Origin: Candidatus Rifleibacteriota bacterium
GTDB taxonomy: Bacteria > Riflebacteria > Ozemobacteria > Ozemobacterales > Ozemobacteraceae
Assembly: GCA_029560455.1 (NCBI GenBank)
Contig: JAKQKW010000278.1
Location: 1-30,507 of the forward strand
Direction of reading: 5' to 3'
Length of the DNA: 30,507 nt
Shown here in pieces: positions 8,872 to 17,979 of this stretch (position 1 is the first letter of the stretch; each line of letters starts with the position of its first letter). The position numbers and the translations under genes were made by a program. The notes beneath the pieces are model-generated. The model worked only from the letters and a program-made list of their open reading frames with translations. It did no database searches and was not told where the DNA came from.

Positions 8872-10779
8872 ATGAGTCAGAAAAAAGAATATGCAGTAAT
8901 CGTAATCGGAGCCGGCCATGCCGGTTGTGAAGCTGCTCTGGCTGCTGCCAGACTTGGAGCAGAGACTCTGTTGATAACGATGAACATTTCTACGGTCGCT
9001 CTGATGCCCTGTAACCCAAGTATCGGTGGGCCGGGCAAAGGCCACCTGGTCAGAGAAATTGGTGCTCTTGGCGGAGAAATGCCAAGATGTATCGACGAAA
9101 CCTGTGTGCAGATGAAATGGCTCAATACTTCGAAGGGGCCGGCAGTTCGTTCGCGAAGAGCTCAGGCCGACAAATATCTCTATCGGCAGAGAATGTTGCA
9201 GACTTTGTTTGCTGCGCCGAATCTGACTCTTCGCCAGGGGCATGTTACCGGTCTGCTTGTTGAATCAGGCCGTGTAAAGGGCGTCAGGCTCGAAACCGGT
9301 CTGGTTTTTGGCTGTGAAAAACTTATTCTGACTTCTGGCACTTACCTTAACAGTCGCATTATTCTCGGGCGTGCAACCTGGCCTGGTGGGCCTCAAAATC
9401 AGAGTCCGGCTGTCGGGTTGTCTGATTCTCTTCTTGCAGCCGGGGTTAAACTTCGTCGCCTGCAGACAGCCACACCGCCACGTATCCTTAAAAGCTCTGT
9501 CGATCTCAGCCTGATGACCGAGTTGCCTGGAGATGTCGATGCCGGTGGTTTCCTCTGGGAGAACCGTCTCAGACGCTATGAGAAGCAGATCTCCTGTTAT
9601 CTGACTTTTACCGACGAGCGTTCGGTTGAGGCTGTCAGAAGAAATTTGAGTGAGAGCCCGCTGGTTCTTGAGAATATAACCGATGATGGCCCGAAACATT
9701 GCCCTTCAATTGACCGCAAAATTATCAAATTTCCTGATATGGTGAAACACCAGATTTTTGTAGAGCCAGAGGGCTGGGAATCGCAGGAACTTTATCTGCA
9801 GGGGCTTACCACCGGAATGCCGCCGGCAGCCCAGCATGACATCGTTGGCAGTGTTGCCGGGCTTGAAAATGCCGTAATTCTCAGGTATGGCTACGCAATA
9901 GAGTATGATGCCCTGGCGCCTGGTCAGATAAGAAAAACGATGGAAAGCAGAGTTGTTGAAGGGCTTTATACCGCCGGGCAGCTTAATGGCACGTCAGGGT
10001 ATGAAGAAGCCGCCGGGCAAGGCCTCATTGCTGGTATTAACGCGGTCCTCTCTCTGAGAAAACAGGCCCCATACTGGCCTTCCCGAACGCGCAGCTATCT
10101 GGGGGTTCTTGTCGACGACCTCTCAACCTGGGAAAAGCCCGAACCTTACCGCATTACGCCAGGCCATGCCGAATTCAGACTGACTTTGCGTGATGATTCG
10201 GCAGAACGCAGACTGGCAGCAGATGGTTTTCGCATCGGACTTGTCGATCAGGAGAGGTTCTCAACCATTTTTGCATGGTCGGCCAGAATCGAAGGCGAAA
10301 TTACCCGACTTTCTGCATTGAGCCTTCTGCCGAGTGGTGAGGCGCGTGAACGGCTTGCCAGGCTGGCGACCGGTGATCTCAAAAAGCCTGCTTCAGGGGC
10401 AGAATTGCTGCAGCGTCCGGGGGTCACCTATAAGGATGTGATGGATCTTCTGCAGCAGCCAGAAAGCTCAAGGTTGAGTGCGGTCGATGAGGTTTATGCT
10501 CTCGAAACCGAGATAAAATACCGGGGATATGCAGATCGCGAAGCAGAAAAGATTGTGCAGACAAGTTTTCTGGAAAAGGTCAGACTGCCAATGGAAATCT
10601 CAGATCATCGATTACACGCATTGTCAGAACAGGCCCGTCAGATTCTGAGTTCTTCCAGATTCGACGATCTGAGTCAGATGGTAAGAAAACATTGCCTTAC
10701 AAGGTCAGAAATTGCTATTCTTTTATCGGTTCTTTCAGAAGAAGGCGACAGACAAGAAAGGCATGAGGAAACCAGATGA
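8872..10779 (+). CDS. mnmG: MnmG-family FAD-dependent tRNA modification enzyme, copy 1
   Basis: 635 residues, full length. The FAD dinucleotide motif G-A-G-H-A-G-C-E-A-A is at the N terminus. Both family cysteines are at the E. coli positions: C47 (M-P-C-N-P-S-I-G-G) and C277 (H-C-P-S-I-D), and the late G-Q-L-N-G-T-S-G-Y-E-E-A motif is intact. The S-K-G-P-A-V-R segment is canonical. The usual G-G-R-A-G-(D/E)-P segment reads G-G-P-Q-N-Q-S and T-G-T-P-P-R reads T-A-T-P-P-R. It begins two bases after mnmE, so pairing with MnmE is expected from position. A second full-length paralogue lies two genes downstream. Which copy does the standard reaction cannot be settled by reading. Confidence 0.9.
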   Translation: MSQKKEYAVIVIGAGHAGCEAALAAARLGAETLLITMNISTVALMPCNPSIGGPGKGHLVREIGALGGEMPRCIDETCVQMKWLNTSKGPAVRSRRAQADKYLYRQRMLQTLFAAPNLTLRQGHVTGLLVESGRVKGVRLETGLVFGCEKLILTSGTYLNSRIILGRATWPGGPQNQSPAVGLSDSLLAAGVKLRRLQTATPPRILKSSVDLSLMTELPGDVDAGGFLWENRLRRYEKQISCYLTFTDERSVEAVRRNLSESPLVLENITDDGPKHCPSIDRKIIKFPDMVKHQIFVEPEGWESQELYLQGLTTGMPPAAQHDIVGSVAGLENAVILRYGYAIEYDALAPGQIRKTMESRVVEGLYTAGQLNGTSGYEEAAGQGLIAGINAVLSLRKQAPYWPSRTRSYLGVLVDDLSTWEKPEPYRITPGHAEFRLTLRDDSAERRLAADGFRIGLVDQERFSTIFAWSARIEGEITRLSALSLLPSGEARERLARLATGDLKKPASGAELLQRPGVTYKDVMDLLQQPESSRLSAVDEVYALETEIKYRGYADREAEKIVQTSFLEKVRLPMEISDHRLHALSEQARQILSSSRFDDLSQMVRKHCLTRSEIAILLSVLSEEGDRQERHEETR

Positions 10780-12998
10780 TTAACAAGAAACGCCAGGAAT
10801 TGATTATTCAGAATCTTCGCTCAATTTCTGCTGAGGTTCGCTGTATGTCCATCGAGCAGCTGGTTAATCTACCCGCCATGCCTGTTAACGAAAAAATTGC
10901 CTGTATTCAAAAGGTTCTTGGTGATTCAGACGAGAGCGTTCGCGCCGCCGCTCAGGCTGCACTGGCAAAGCTCAGTGGCGATGGCGAGTCGAAGCCGGTG
11001 ACTCCGGAGCCTGTTTTTACGCCAGAACCGGAGCCAGCACTGCCATTACCAGACGAACAGCCTTCTGTCAGCTCCCCTGTGGCGCCGGTTTTGCCGCCAA
11101 AACCATCGGCCGGGCAGCTTCCAGGCCAGCCTCAGGCAATGCCTCCCGCAGCGAAGCCTTTTCAGTCGCCTGCTTCTGTCGGTGCGCCGGCAGCCACTTT
11201 GCCCCGACCATCTCAGCCTTTGCCTTCAGTTTCTTCACCTGCCGCAGCAACTGGCAGCTTTTCTCATGGTTCTGCCCAGCCTTCAGCAACCTCTACGGTT
11301 GTGCCCGCAGCTCCTCCGGAACTTGATGACCCGGTCGATCCGTCATTGCCGGATCTCAAGAAAATCACCGATATCTCGGCTCTTCTGCAGCACATTAAAA
11401 CTCTCGGAGTCAAAAAGCCCTCGGGACATGTTACTCAGCTTCTGCAGCTGGCGCGCAGCATGCTCGAAGAGGTGGCTTTGACGGCTCTGCAGACTCTGTT
11501 CAATTTGAAAGACCGCCGGGTTCCGCCGCAGATACCATTCATGCTCGCAGACGAGCAGTTTTCTTCGCAGCGTCGCTTTCTCATGTTGAAAATTATCATG
11601 GAAACCGATGTCGACCTCAATCCGGCAATGCTCGAAAGCATTCTTCTCAAAGAAAAAGATGTTATCGTTAAATCTGGCCTGGTGAAGGTTTTTGCCAGAA
11701 GCAGCCGCGAAGGCGGTCTTGAAACCCTTGTTCGCTGCCTGCAGGACGAGGACCCAAGAGTTCGGGCCAATACGGTTGAAGTTATCGAGGAACAGAACAT
11801 CAGGGGTTGTGAACAGCACATTGTTCAGCTGCTTGAAGACCCTGAAAATCGCGTTAAGGTTAATGCTGCCAAATATCTGGTTAAAAACGGCTTTCAGCAG
11901 GCATTTCTCACTCTTCGTTCAATGCTGGTTTCTCAAGAAGTCTGGTTGCGCGACAGCGTTATTTTTGCGCTCGGAGAAATTGGCGACCAGCCATCTCTGA
12001 CTCTGCTCAAAGCCGCACTTAAAGACCCGAACCAGGGCATCAGGCTGAGTGTTCTAAAAGCTCTTGCCAGAATCAATAATAATACCTCGCGTCAGGTTCT
12101 CAAAGCCGCATGTGGTGACCCCGACCCGGTTGTCGCACAGGTTGCCGCATCACTTTTCGAAAAAATCAAAGATACGCCGATGCGTGAAGAGATGAAGCAG
12201 GTAACACCACCTCAGGCAGTGCCGCCAAGACCGGTTCAGCCACCTGTGGCCACTGCTCAACCGCGACCAGCAGCGCCAGTTCAAGTCGCATCGCCGGTTG
12301 AACCGGTCCGGCCATCAGTTCCGGCTGAAACAAAGCCAGTGTTGCCTGAAATTTCACCTGACACATCTGAACCTTCGCTGCCTTCTGACAGCAGCCTGGA
12401 GATACCAGATCTTGCAATGGCTGAACCATCTTCGCTACCTGCAGAAGAGCCGCCTGCTCCGCCATCATCGCCAGTTGCGCCGAGGCCGCCGATTGCTCCT
12501 GCCAGACCCGTTGCTCCCATGTCTCCGGTTGCTCCATCTGCTCCCGCAGCTCCCGCAGCGCCGTCGTCTTCTGCTGTTCAGCCGAAACCTTTGAATATTC
12601 CTGATCGCAGGTTGCCGTCTGCCGGTATGCCATCTTCGGGTTTGCAGAAGCCGGCTGCTCCTGCCCGGCCGGTATCTTCTCCACCTGCAGCAAATATTCC
12701 CGGCATGCCTGCTTTTGCCAAACCAAGATCAGCAGAAATTTATGCCAGACTATGTTCTTCCAGTGTCGACGATCAGAGAGCTGGCGCCAGAGATCTTGCA
12801 TTTGTCATGGGTGATGACCAGATGCTTCTCATCAACAAGGCAGCCGAACTGGCTGACGAAAGCTGCAGGATTGCTGCAGTCAAACTCCTGTCACGAAAAA
12901 GAACCCCGGATGCACTACAGCTTCTTCAGCGCCTGACCACCGACCCGAATGAAACGGTCAGATCACTGGCTGAAAAAGCACTGCAATTGCAAAAGTGA
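10776..12998 (+). CDS. HEAT-repeat protein with long Pro/Ala-rich linkers
   Basis: 740 residues with no signal peptide or membrane segment, so probably cytoplasmic. A short HEAT-like helical region (about 1-70) is followed by a Pro/Ala/Ser-rich linker (about 75-185), a central HEAT array (about 190-470) and a second Pro-rich linker (about 472-645). A final HEAT region (about 650-740) closes the protein. The central array shows recurring units such as D-E-D-P-R-V-R-A-N-T-V-E-V and K-D-P-N-Q-G-I-R-L-S-V-L-K-A-L. Its start overlaps mnmG-1 (ATGA) and its end overlaps mnmG-2 (GTGA), so the three are likely co-translated. HEAT arrays usually act as protein-binding scaffolds; a role with the MnmE/MnmG machinery is inference from position only. 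Confidence 0.85.
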   Translation: MINKKRQELIIQNLRSISAEVRCMSIEQLVNLPAMPVNEKIACIQKVLGDSDESVRAAAQAALAKLSGDGESKPVTPEPVFTPEPEPALPLPDEQPSVSSPVAPVLPPKPSAGQLPGQPQAMPPAAKPFQSPASVGAPAATLPRPSQPLPSVSSPAAATGSFSHGSAQPSATSTVVPAAPPELDDPVDPSLPDLKKITDISALLQHIKTLGVKKPSGHVTQLLQLARSMLEEVALTALQTLFNLKDRRVPPQIPFMLADEQFSSQRRFLMLKIIMETDVDLNPAMLESILLKEKDVIVKSGLVKVFARSSREGGLETLVRCLQDEDPRVRANTVEVIEEQNIRGCEQHIVQLLEDPENRVKVNAAKYLVKNGFQQAFLTLRSMLVSQEVWLRDSVIFALGEIGDQPSLTLLKAALKDPNQGIRLSVLKALARINNNTSRQVLKAACGDPDPVVAQVAASLFEKIKDTPMREEMKQVTPPQAVPPRPVQPPVATAQPRPAAPVQVASPVEPVRPSVPAETKPVLPEISPDTSEPSLPSDSSLEIPDLAMAEPSSLPAEEPPAPPSSPVAPRPPIAPARPVAPMSPVAPSAPAAPAAPSSSAVQPKPLNIPDRRLPSAGMPSSGLQKPAAPARPVSSPPAANIPGMPAFAKPRSAEIYARLCSSSVDDQRAGARDLAFVMGDDQMLLINKAAELADESCRIAAVKLLSRKRTPDALQLLQRLTTDPNETVRSLAEKALQLQK

Positions 12999-14884
12999 AA
13001 GCAAACAACGAATTTCAGGTTATTGTTGTCGGCGCCGGTCACGCCGGTTGTGAAGCTGCTCTTGCCGCAGCCCGTATCGGGCTGCAGACTCTGCTGCTGA
13101 CCATCAATCTAGACACGGTTGCCGCTCTGCCATGTAACCCGTCTATTGGTGGTCAGGGTAAAGGCCAGCTGGTTCGTGAAGTCGACGCTCTCGGCGGAGA
13201 AATGGGTGTCGTTGCCGATGAAACCAGCATTCAGAGAAGACGTTTGAATACCAGAAAAGGGATTGCGGTGCAGGCCAACCGTTTTCAGTCAGACAAAGAG
13301 GCTTATAGCCGGCGCATGTTGCAGTCGCTGATGTTGCAGCCAAACTTAAAACTTCTGCAGGCAATGGTCTCTGATCTGTATTTTGAGAATGGCAGACTTG
13401 CGGGTGTTAAAGCCATCTCTGGCCAGGTGTGGTCTGCTCCGGCGGTAATTCTGACAACCGGAACTTTTTTGCGCGGAAAAATCCATATTGGCGATGTCAG
13501 TTTTTCTGCCGGCAGGGCAGGGGAACCTGCCGCAAACGATCTTGGGGCAGCCCTAGAACGCATCGGGCTCCCGGTAATGCGTTTTAAGACCGGCACTCCA
13601 CCAAGGGTTGATATTGCCACAGTCAATTTTACCGGTCTCGAAATGCAGGAAGAAGACCCGGAAACTCCACCATTTTCGTTGTGGTCAAATACTGAAAGAC
13701 GTTTTCCCAGTCGGGCATGCTTTATTACCCGCACTACTGAAGAAACGCATCGGGTGATCAAAGAAAATTTCGGACGTTCGGCTTTGATTGCTGGCCTGAT
13801 AACAGGCACCGGTGCCAGATATTGTCCATCGATTGAAGATAAACTGAATAAATTTCCAGACAAGGAGACCCACAAGGTTTTTCTTGAGCCCGAAGGAGCA
13901 TTCAGCAATGAAATTTATCTGCAGGGGCTTTCGACCAGCCTGCCGGAAGATGTTCAGGAAGCTTATGTTGCGACTCTGCCGGGCCTTGAAAAGGCACGCA
14001 TTACCAGACCGGGCTATGGTATCGAGTATGATATCGTTGACCCGATCGATCTGCACCCGACGCTTATGTCCAGGTCGATTCCGAATCTTTTTCTGGCTGG
14101 GCAGATAAATGGCACATCGGGTTACGAAGAAGCTGCTGCGCAGGGAGTTCTTGCCGGCATTAATGCGGCTGCCGCCGTTCTTGGCCGCACTCCGCTGGTG
14201 CTTGATGCCGATCAGTCTTATCTGGGGCTTATGGTCGAAGAGATTACCACCCTCGGAATCCGCGAACCCTACAGGGTGTTTACTTCGCGTTCGCCCTTCA
14301 GATTGAATCTGCGCATGACAAATGCCGAAGAAAGACTTTCGCACAAAGCTTTCGACTGTGGTTCTCTTACATCAGACAAAATGAACGGTATCAGCGCCCG
14401 TCACAACCTGCTTGCTGAAATTCAGAGGCGTTTTGAAGAAATTCGTCTGACGCCCGCTCAGCTAAAAGAGCAACTCCCGGGATTTGCAGAGCCAATGCCG
14501 GCCTCGAGTGTTTCTCTGGCCCAGCTTCTGCGGCGGCCAGATGCTTCTCCAGCCAGTTTTTCCCGTTATATCCCGGAAATTTCAGGTCTCGATCACCTTG
14601 GTATTCTGGAGATTGAGGCGCGCATCAAGTATTCTGGTTACATTGAACAGCAGGAACGTGAATTTTCGCTGCGTGAAAGCATGCAGGCTGAAGAGCTCGA
14701 CGAAGAGTTTTTTGTCGCTATACCTGCGGCTGTCAGCCGTGAAGCCAGAATGAAAATTCTGGCAGTCCGGCCGTCTACGGTTGGGGCATTGGCACGAATT
14801 CCTGGGGTCAGGGCATCAGACCTGGCTGTTATTCTGATGAATCTTCGCAAACGCCAGATAAATAGGGGTAGAAGCAATGAATGA
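12995..14884 (+). CDS. mnmG: MnmG-family FAD-dependent tRNA modification enzyme, copy 2
   Basis: 629 residues from GTG 12995, overlapping the HEAT gene stop by four bases. It has the FAD motif G-A-G-H-A-G-C-E-A-A, C47 (L-P-C-N-P-S-I-G-G) and C277 (Y-C-P-S-I-E-D-K), and the G-Q-I-N-G-T-S-G-Y-E-E-A-A signature. The central motifs are canonical (A-G-R-A-G-E-P, K-T-G-T-P-P-R), as is the C-terminal helical domain. The N-terminal region differs: the normal S-K-G-P-A-V-R reads R-K-G-I-A-V-Q. It is therefore diverged in a different place from copy 1. Position just before rsmG matches the normal gidA-gidB order, and by its middle and C terminus this may be the ancestral-type copy. Confidence 0.9.
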   Translation: MKANNEFQVIVVGAGHAGCEAALAAARIGLQTLLLTINLDTVAALPCNPSIGGQGKGQLVREVDALGGEMGVVADETSIQRRRLNTRKGIAVQANRFQSDKEAYSRRMLQSLMLQPNLKLLQAMVSDLYFENGRLAGVKAISGQVWSAPAVILTTGTFLRGKIHIGDVSFSAGRAGEPAANDLGAALERIGLPVMRFKTGTPPRVDIATVNFTGLEMQEEDPETPPFSLWSNTERRFPSRACFITRTTEETHRVIKENFGRSALIAGLITGTGARYCPSIEDKLNKFPDKETHKVFLEPEGAFSNEIYLQGLSTSLPEDVQEAYVATLPGLEKARITRPGYGIEYDIVDPIDLHPTLMSRSIPNLFLAGQINGTSGYEEAAAQGVLAGINAAAAVLGRTPLVLDADQSYLGLMVEEITTLGIREPYRVFTSRSPFRLNLRMTNAEERLSHKAFDCGSLTSDKMNGISARHNLLAEIQRRFEEIRLTPAQLKEQLPGFAEPMPASSVSLAQLLRRPDASPASFSRYIPEISGLDHLGILEIEARIKYSGYIEQQEREFSLRESMQAEELDEEFFVAIPAAVSREARMKILAVRPSTVGALARIPGVRASDLAVILMNLRKRQINRGRSNE

Positions 14885-15611
14885 GGTAAAAATCAGAGAA
14901 TTTCTTTTTCCCTGTCTCGAAAAACTTAAGATCAAGCTGTCTGAAGAACAGTATGGACAGCTTGACAGTCTTGCGTCCGCCATGTTGTCAGACCCAATGT
15001 ATAAAAGTGTTTCAAAGATATTTGATCCGCATGAAATGGCGATGAAGCATTTTCTCGACAGTCTGGCGCCGGTCTGTTTCAATCTCCCGCTCTGGAAATC
15101 AGCGACAATTGTTGATCTTGGTACTGGCGGCGGGTTTCCATCATTGCCACTGGCGGTGGCTCTGCCGCAGAGCAGAATTATTGCAATTGATTCCAGGCAG
15201 AAGTCTGTCGAGTTTGTGGCAAGAATGGCTGCTGCTGCTGGCTTGACTAATGTTGAGACTTTTCATGGGCGCATAGAAGATGTGGGCCGCGATGTTAAAT
15301 TCAGGGAAAAGGCTGACCTTGTTGTCTGCCGGGCACTGTCGGCTGTCAGAACGCTTGTTGAATATACGATGCCGCTGACGCGCACCGGTGGTTGTGCATT
15401 GTATTATAAAGGCCCGAAACTTGACGAAGAACTTGCTGAATCGGCCAATGCTTTTGCGGTTTTTTCGGTAGCCGTTGAGAATGTCGAAATTTTAAGGCTT
15501 GCTCCACCGGAGTTGCCGTTCGAAAGAAATTTTCTGATTCTTCGCAAAACCTGCGCTGTGCCTGAACGTTACCCGCGAAAATGTGGCCTTGCAGTAGAAA
15601 AGCCCCTTTAG
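14877..15611 (+). CDS. rsmG: 16S rRNA (guanine-N7)-methyltransferase RsmG
   Basis: 244 residues. A Rossmann-fold, SAM-dependent methyltransferase that makes m7G527 in 16S rRNA. The SAM motif D-L-G-T-G-G-G-F-P-S is at about residues 80-89, followed by the acidic strand end I-A-I-D-S-R-Q-K-S and the conserved C-R-A-L-S region. Its ATG overlaps the mnmG-2 stop by eight bases, so it closes the long operon that begins at rpmH. In many bacteria parA/parB follow; here the ribosomal L32 gene follows after its own promoter. Confidence 0.95.
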   Translation: MNEVKIREFLFPCLEKLKIKLSEEQYGQLDSLASAMLSDPMYKSVSKIFDPHEMAMKHFLDSLAPVCFNLPLWKSATIVDLGTGGGFPSLPLAVALPQSRIIAIDSRQKSVEFVARMAAAAGLTNVETFHGRIEDVGRDVKFREKADLVVCRALSAVRTLVEYTMPLTRTGGCALYYKGPKLDEELAESANAFAVFSVAVENVEILRLAPPELPFERNFLILRKTCAVPERYPRKCGLAVEKPL

Positions 15612-15661
15612 GTCTTTTCATGGGCTAAGGGTACACCCGTAAACGCTTTTGCTTATTGTGA

Positions 15662-15690
15662 TTGACTCTGATTGCATTATCTGCTATACT
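15662..15690 (+). promoter_or_regulatory. Extended -10 promoter of the rpmF-plsX block
   Basis: TTGACT (15662-15667), 17 bases of spacer, then TATACT (15685-15690) with TGC directly before it, an extended -10 element. It lies 34 bases before the rpmF start, with GGAGG at 15712-15716. No convincing terminator was seen between rsmG and this promoter; the GGGTACACCC stretch at about 15629-15638 would form only a three-base-pair stem. Confidence 0.75.
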
Positions 15691-15724
15691 CACCAAACTT
15701 ATTTCAATCCCGGAGGAAGTCAAA

Positions 15725-15913
15725 ATGGGTGCATGTCCAAAAAATAGAGTTTCAAAACTCAGAGGCCGCAAACGCAGAACTCACTACAAAGCAGCTCCTG
15801 TTGCTCTGGCAAAATGCGCACAGTGCTTTGAGCTGAAACAGCCGCACAGAGTATGCCCGGCATGTGGTTACTACGGCAAAAAAGTTAAGGTTCTCGAAGT
15901 CGAAAAAGAATAA
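15725..15913 (+). CDS. rpmF: Ribosomal protein L32
   Basis: 62 residues, the normal size of bL32. The N terminus (G-A-C-P-K-N-R-V-S-K-L-R-G-R-K-R-R) is family-typical, and a zinc ribbon is formed by Cys 31, 34, 44 and 47 (C-A-Q-C ... C-P-A-C). I chose ATG 15725 because GGAGG precedes it and homology starts there; the upstream in-frame TTG lies inside the promoter. Adjacent to plsX, the widely conserved arrangement linking ribosome and lipid synthesis. Confidence 0.97.
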   Translation: MGACPKNRVSKLRGRKRRTHYKAAPVALAKCAQCFELKQPHRVCPACGYYGKKVKVLEVEKE

Positions 15914-15930
15914 TACCGGTAAAATAGCGA

Positions 15931-16941
15931 ATGAAAATCGCCGTTGATGTCATGGGTGGGGACTACGCCCCCCAGGAACTGGTATCGGGAGCTCGAACTT
16001 ATCTGACTTCAGGCGGGACCGCCAGTCTGATACTCGTCGGAAAAGAATCGGCCATTCGCGAGATCATGCCAGAACTACCGGCCGGATGTGAAATTTACGA
16101 CACCTCCGAAGTGGTAGAGATGGGTGAGGCGCCGCTGCAGGCTCTTCGTAAAAAGAAGAATGCTTCTATAGCAGTGGCGGCTCGTCTTGTACGCGAAGGC
16201 AAGGCCGATGCTCTTCTTTCTGCAGGCAGTACCGGCGCCCAGATGGCCGCTTCGCTGCTTGAAATCGGGCGTATTCCTGGTGTCGAGCGTCCTGCAATTG
16301 CGGTAATGCTTCCGACTTCAGAAAATTATGGGGTTCTGTTGCTTGATGTTGGTGCCAATGTAGACAGTCGTGCGCCGCACCTTCTGCAGTTCGCTCTTAT
16401 GGGCGCCGCTTACTACGAAAAGGTGTGTGGTATCAAAAGTCCGAAAGTAGGGGTTTTGAGCATCGGCGAAGAAGAGTCGAAGGGCAATGAACTGACTAAA
16501 AGTGTGTTTGAATCTCTTAAACAGAGTTCGCTGAACTTTATCGGTAATGTTGAAGCAGACCATCTTTACTATGGCAAGGCCCATGTAGTGGTTTGTGATG
16601 GTTTTGTCGGCAATGTGCTGCTCAAAGCCAGTGAGAGTATTTCAGAACTGATTCAGGGCGCCCTTTTTAAGGCCGCAAAAGGGGCAGAAATCGCCCCCGA
16701 AAAATTGATGGCTCTTAAGGCCGGACTGAAAAAATTCAGCCCAGATGCTCCTGAATACAGCGCCGCCCCATTACTGGGTATTAACGGCGTCTCAATTGTC
16801 TGTCACGGCAAATCAAAAGCTCCGGTGATTGCGAATGCTTTGACTCTGGCAGCCAATTGTGCCTCAACCGGTGTAATCAATCTGATTCACAGTCAGGTCG
16901 AAAAAGAAGGCCAGATGAATGAATCGGGGGCACCAGCATAG
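15931..16941 (+). CDS. plsX: Phosphate acyltransferase PlsX
   Basis: 336 residues. PlsX converts acyl-ACP and phosphate into acyl-phosphate, the acyl donor for PlsY in phospholipid synthesis. The family start (M-K-I-A-V-D-V-M-G-G-D-Y-A-P) and the later V-C-D-G-F-V-G-N-V-L-L-K motif are clear. It is a peripheral cytoplasmic membrane enzyme. The ATG lies 17 bases after rpmF. The usual next gene, fabH, is absent and a fabK stands there instead. Confidence 0.96.
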   Translation: MKIAVDVMGGDYAPQELVSGARTYLTSGGTASLILVGKESAIREIMPELPAGCEIYDTSEVVEMGEAPLQALRKKKNASIAVAARLVREGKADALLSAGSTGAQMAASLLEIGRIPGVERPAIAVMLPTSENYGVLLLDVGANVDSRAPHLLQFALMGAAYYEKVCGIKSPKVGVLSIGEEESKGNELTKSVFESLKQSSLNFIGNVEADHLYYGKAHVVVCDGFVGNVLLKASESISELIQGALFKAAKGAEIAPEKLMALKAGLKKFSPDAPEYSAAPLLGINGVSIVCHGKSKAPVIANALTLAANCASTGVINLIHSQVEKEGQMNESGAPA

Positions 16942-16999
16942 GCAGGAGAGCCATTCAGTCGGGGCCTGCTGATTTTTTCAAGGGAGATCCTCTGTAATT

Positions 17000-17956
17000 A
17001 TGATAGAAACCAGAATTACCAAACTTCTTGGCATCAAATATCCCATCTTTCAGGGTGGCATGGCCTGGGTCAGCTCGGCCAATCTTGTCGCTGCCGTAAG
17101 TAATGCCGGTGGCCTCGGTGTTTTCGGCTCAGGTTCACTTGATCCAGAACTTGTTCGCCAGGAAATACACAAGATCAAAAGCCTTACTGACAAGCCATTC
17201 GGTGTCAATATAATGCTGATGATGCCCACCGCCCCTGGTGTGGTAGAAGTCTGTATTCAGGAAAAGGTTCCGGTCGTCACTACTGGTGCCGGTAACCCCG
17301 GGCCTCTGGTTAAGCGTTTTAAAGACGAAGGCATCAAGGTAATTCCGGTCGTTTCATCTGTAGCTCTGGCAAAACGTCTAGAGCGTTCCGGTGTCGATGC
17401 TCTGATTGCGGAAGGTCACGAGTCAGGTGGTCATGTTGGCGAAATTACCACCATGGTTCTGATTCCGCAGATCGTTGACGCAGTTTCGATTCCGGTGATT
17501 GCTGCCGGCGGTATTGCAGATGGCCGTGGTGTTGCCGCTGCCTTTGCCCTTGGCGCCGAAGCAGTTCAAATGGGCACCAGGTTCATTCTTGCCAAAGAAT
17601 GCCATGCTCATCCGAATTACAAAGAGTCGGTTCTTAAGGCTAAAGATCGTGATACAGTTACAACCGGTGTGACTCTCGGGCACCCGGTACGTGTTATCCG
17701 CAATCGTTTGACCAAAGAATATCTTGAAAAAGAATATAAGGGCGCTTCAGCTGAAGAACTCGAAGAGCTCGGTCGTGGCCGTCTGAAAATGTCGGTTGTC
17801 GACGGAAATACCGAAGAGGGGTCGGTCATGGCCGGCCAGATCAGCGGTATGCTGAATCGTGAAGAAACAGCGGCCGAGATCATTCAGAGCGTTGAAGCTG
17901 ATTATTATAAAGTTTTTGAGCGTCTGGAAAAGTTCCGGCCTGTTAAAAAAAGCTGA
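17000..17956 (+). CDS. fabK: Enoyl-ACP reductase II FabK (FMN-dependent)
   Basis: 318 residues. FabK reduces trans-2-enoyl-ACP in the last step of each fatty acid elongation cycle, using FMN and NAD(P)H. It closely follows the streptococcal FabK pattern: P-I-F-Q-G-G-M-A-W, S-L-T-D-K-P-F-G-V-N-I-M-L, T-T-G-A-G-N-P, the catalytic-site E-S-G-G-H-V-G with His at 145, and A-A-G-G-I-A-D-G and M-G-T-R-F for FMN phosphate binding. The start has GGGAG at 16982-16986. A related but distinct flavoprotein lies at 20092-21045. No fabI or fabL is in the window, so this is probably the main enoyl reductase. Confidence 0.93.
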   Translation: MIETRITKLLGIKYPIFQGGMAWVSSANLVAAVSNAGGLGVFGSGSLDPELVRQEIHKIKSLTDKPFGVNIMLMMPTAPGVVEVCIQEKVPVVTTGAGNPGPLVKRFKDEGIKVIPVVSSVALAKRLERSGVDALIAEGHESGGHVGEITTMVLIPQIVDAVSIPVIAAGGIADGRGVAAAFALGAEAVQMGTRFILAKECHAHPNYKESVLKAKDRDTVTTGVTLGHPVRVIRNRLTKEYLEKEYKGASAEELEELGRGRLKMSVVDGNTEEGSVMAGQISGMLNREETAAEIIQSVEADYYKVFERLEKFRPVKKS

Positions 17957-17979
17957 CGCGGAGAACGGAGAGCAGAAGC

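Noticed and set aside
12230..12710. DNA repeat or foreign segment in the HEAT gene
   Set aside because: The repetitive appearance comes from Pro/Ala codons of a low-complexity linker; the reading frame is intact and no direct repeats with mobile-element ends are visible.
13303..14344. Minus-strand open frames of about 200 codons within mnmG-2
   Set aside because: The plus strand encodes an intact conserved enzyme; the antisense frames have no coding signature.
15612..15661. Possible terminator (GGGTACACCC) after rsmG
   Set aside because: Only three base pairs with a small loop and no following T run.
16941..16976. GCAGG...CCTGC hairpin with TTTTTT between plsX and fabK
   Set aside because: The stem is five base pairs with an 18-base loop, too weak to call a terminator; the T run may be chance.
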